A DNA stretch of 6,503 bases, from the NCBI GenBank assembly GCA_937894185.1, contig CALCSA010000356.1:1-6503 (forward strand), read 5' to 3'. The notes under the pieces were generated by a model. That model searched no databases. It saw only the letters and a list, made by a program, of their open reading frames with translations, and was not told the DNA's origin. Shown one piece after another: positions 5,978-6,503 of the stretch. Position 1 is the stretch's first letter. The number at the start of each line of letters is the position of its first letter. The position numbers and the translations under genes are program-made. This DNA is from an uncultured Clostridia bacterium (GTDB lineage Bacteria; Bacillota; Clostridia; Oscillospirales; Ruminococcaceae).

Positions 5978-6503
5978 AAATATACAATTGGCCTTTTCCG
6001 GCCTGAAGGCGGGAAAGATGCGGGCCTTTCTCACCATGCTGGGCATCATCATCGGCATCGGCTCGGTGATTGCCATTGTGGCCATGGGATCCTCCCTTCA
6101 GGCCAGCTTTGCCAGCACCATGGCGGAGATGGGAATGAACAACATAGAGGTGGGGCTTCAGCCCAGCGGAAATTCCACCACCTACTGGATGAGCGACAGC
6201 GACCTGATCTCCATGGAGATGATTGAGGAGATGCAGGCCCGGTTTTCCGACCGGGTGGCGGCGGTGAGCATCAACAATACCATTGGCTCCGGCCAGATGA
6301 AGGACGGGCGCAAATACGCCAACACCAGCATCCGGGGCGTCACCGACGGCTACAAAACGGCGGAAAACGTCAACATAACAGCGGGGCGCTTCATCACTCC
6401 CCGGGATGTGCAGGGAGTCAAAAACGTGGCGGTGATTTCCGACTTTGCCGCCCAGCGGCTTTTTGGCAATCATGACCCCTTGGGTCAGGAGGTCAAGGTG
6501 TAT
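5964..6503 (+). CDS. ABC exporter permease, MacB/YknZ (FtsX-like) type, N-terminal 180 aa, cut by the right edge
   Basis: The membrane subunit of the exporter. Translation from TTG 5964 gives MNLFENIQLAFSGLKAGKMR followed by AFLTMLGIIIGIGSVIAIVAMGSSL, the characteristic MacB-family opening: a basic cytoplasmic helix and then a first transmembrane segment at about 21-43. The rest visible (about 45-180) is the start of the MacB-like extracytoplasmic domain, with typical phrases such as SIRGVTDGY, AGRFITPRDV, VAVISDFAAQRLFG and DPLGQEVKVY. Family members are about 400 aa in Gram-positive bacteria, with three more transmembrane segments after this domain, so roughly half is missing here. The frame stays open to the last base. 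The TTG start has a good ribosome site and lies within the ATPase gene, 14 nt before its stop codon ends, which suggests coupled translation. The closest in-frame ATG (6018) would remove the N-terminal helix. Confidence 0.92.
   Translation, partial: MNLFENIQLAFSGLKAGKMRAFLTMLGIIIGIGSVIAIVAMGSSLQASFASTMAEMGMNNIEVGLQPSGNSTTYWMSDSDLISMEMIEEMQARFSDRVAAVSINNTIGSGQMKDGRKYANTSIRGVTDGYKTAENVNITAGRFITPRDVQGVKNVAVISDFAAQRLFGNHDPLGQEVKVY

Noticed and set aside
1..6503. CRISPR arrays, insertion sequences, tRNA or rRNA genes, prophage pieces
   Set aside because: I saw no direct-repeat arrays, transposase or phage motifs, or tRNA/rRNA-like sequences.

Overview
The window looks like a chromosomal segment from a GC-rich member of the Clostridia (Firmicutes). 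An Oscillospiraceae/Ruminococcaceae-type gut anaerobe is my best guess. The grounds are strong GGAGG-type ribosome binding sites, sigma-A-type promoters in AT-rich gaps between GC-rich genes, GTG and TTG starts, a CcpA-like cre site, and an efflux trio of the Gram-positive YknXYZ kind. I see no phage, insertion-sequence, CRISPR or RNA genes.

Left half, minus strand. At the left edge is the N-terminal 190 residues of a tagaturonate epimerase family protein (UxaE), a hexuronate catabolism enzyme. It has its own extended -10 promoter and a 13/14 match to the catabolite-repression (cre) consensus lying over the -35 region. Upstream of it is a complete valyl-tRNA synthetase gene (valS, 874 aa), which ends in a strong intrinsic terminator that separates the two transcription units. 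valS has a near-consensus promoter and a short leader of about 50 nt, with no visible T-box.

Middle, 3372-3762. A divergent intergenic region of about 390 bp carries the valS promoter (leftward), two candidate rightward promoters, two perfect inverted repeats placed like operators at those promoters, and a GC-rich hairpin.

Right half, plus strand. A tight operon encodes a membrane-anchored adaptor (HlyD/YknX-like), a MacB/LolD/YknY-type ABC ATPase, and the start of a MacB/YknZ-type permease that runs off the right edge. The permease begins at a TTG codon overlapping the ATPase gene by 14 nt. Together the three would form an ATP-driven tripartite exporter: the ATPase powers the permease, and the adaptor extends outside the membrane. 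The substrate cannot be read from the sequence.

The genes belong to known families. The least ordinary part is the regulatory DNA: the dyads in front of the exporter operon and the cre-like site at uxaE. I found no convincing evidence of a previously undescribed system.
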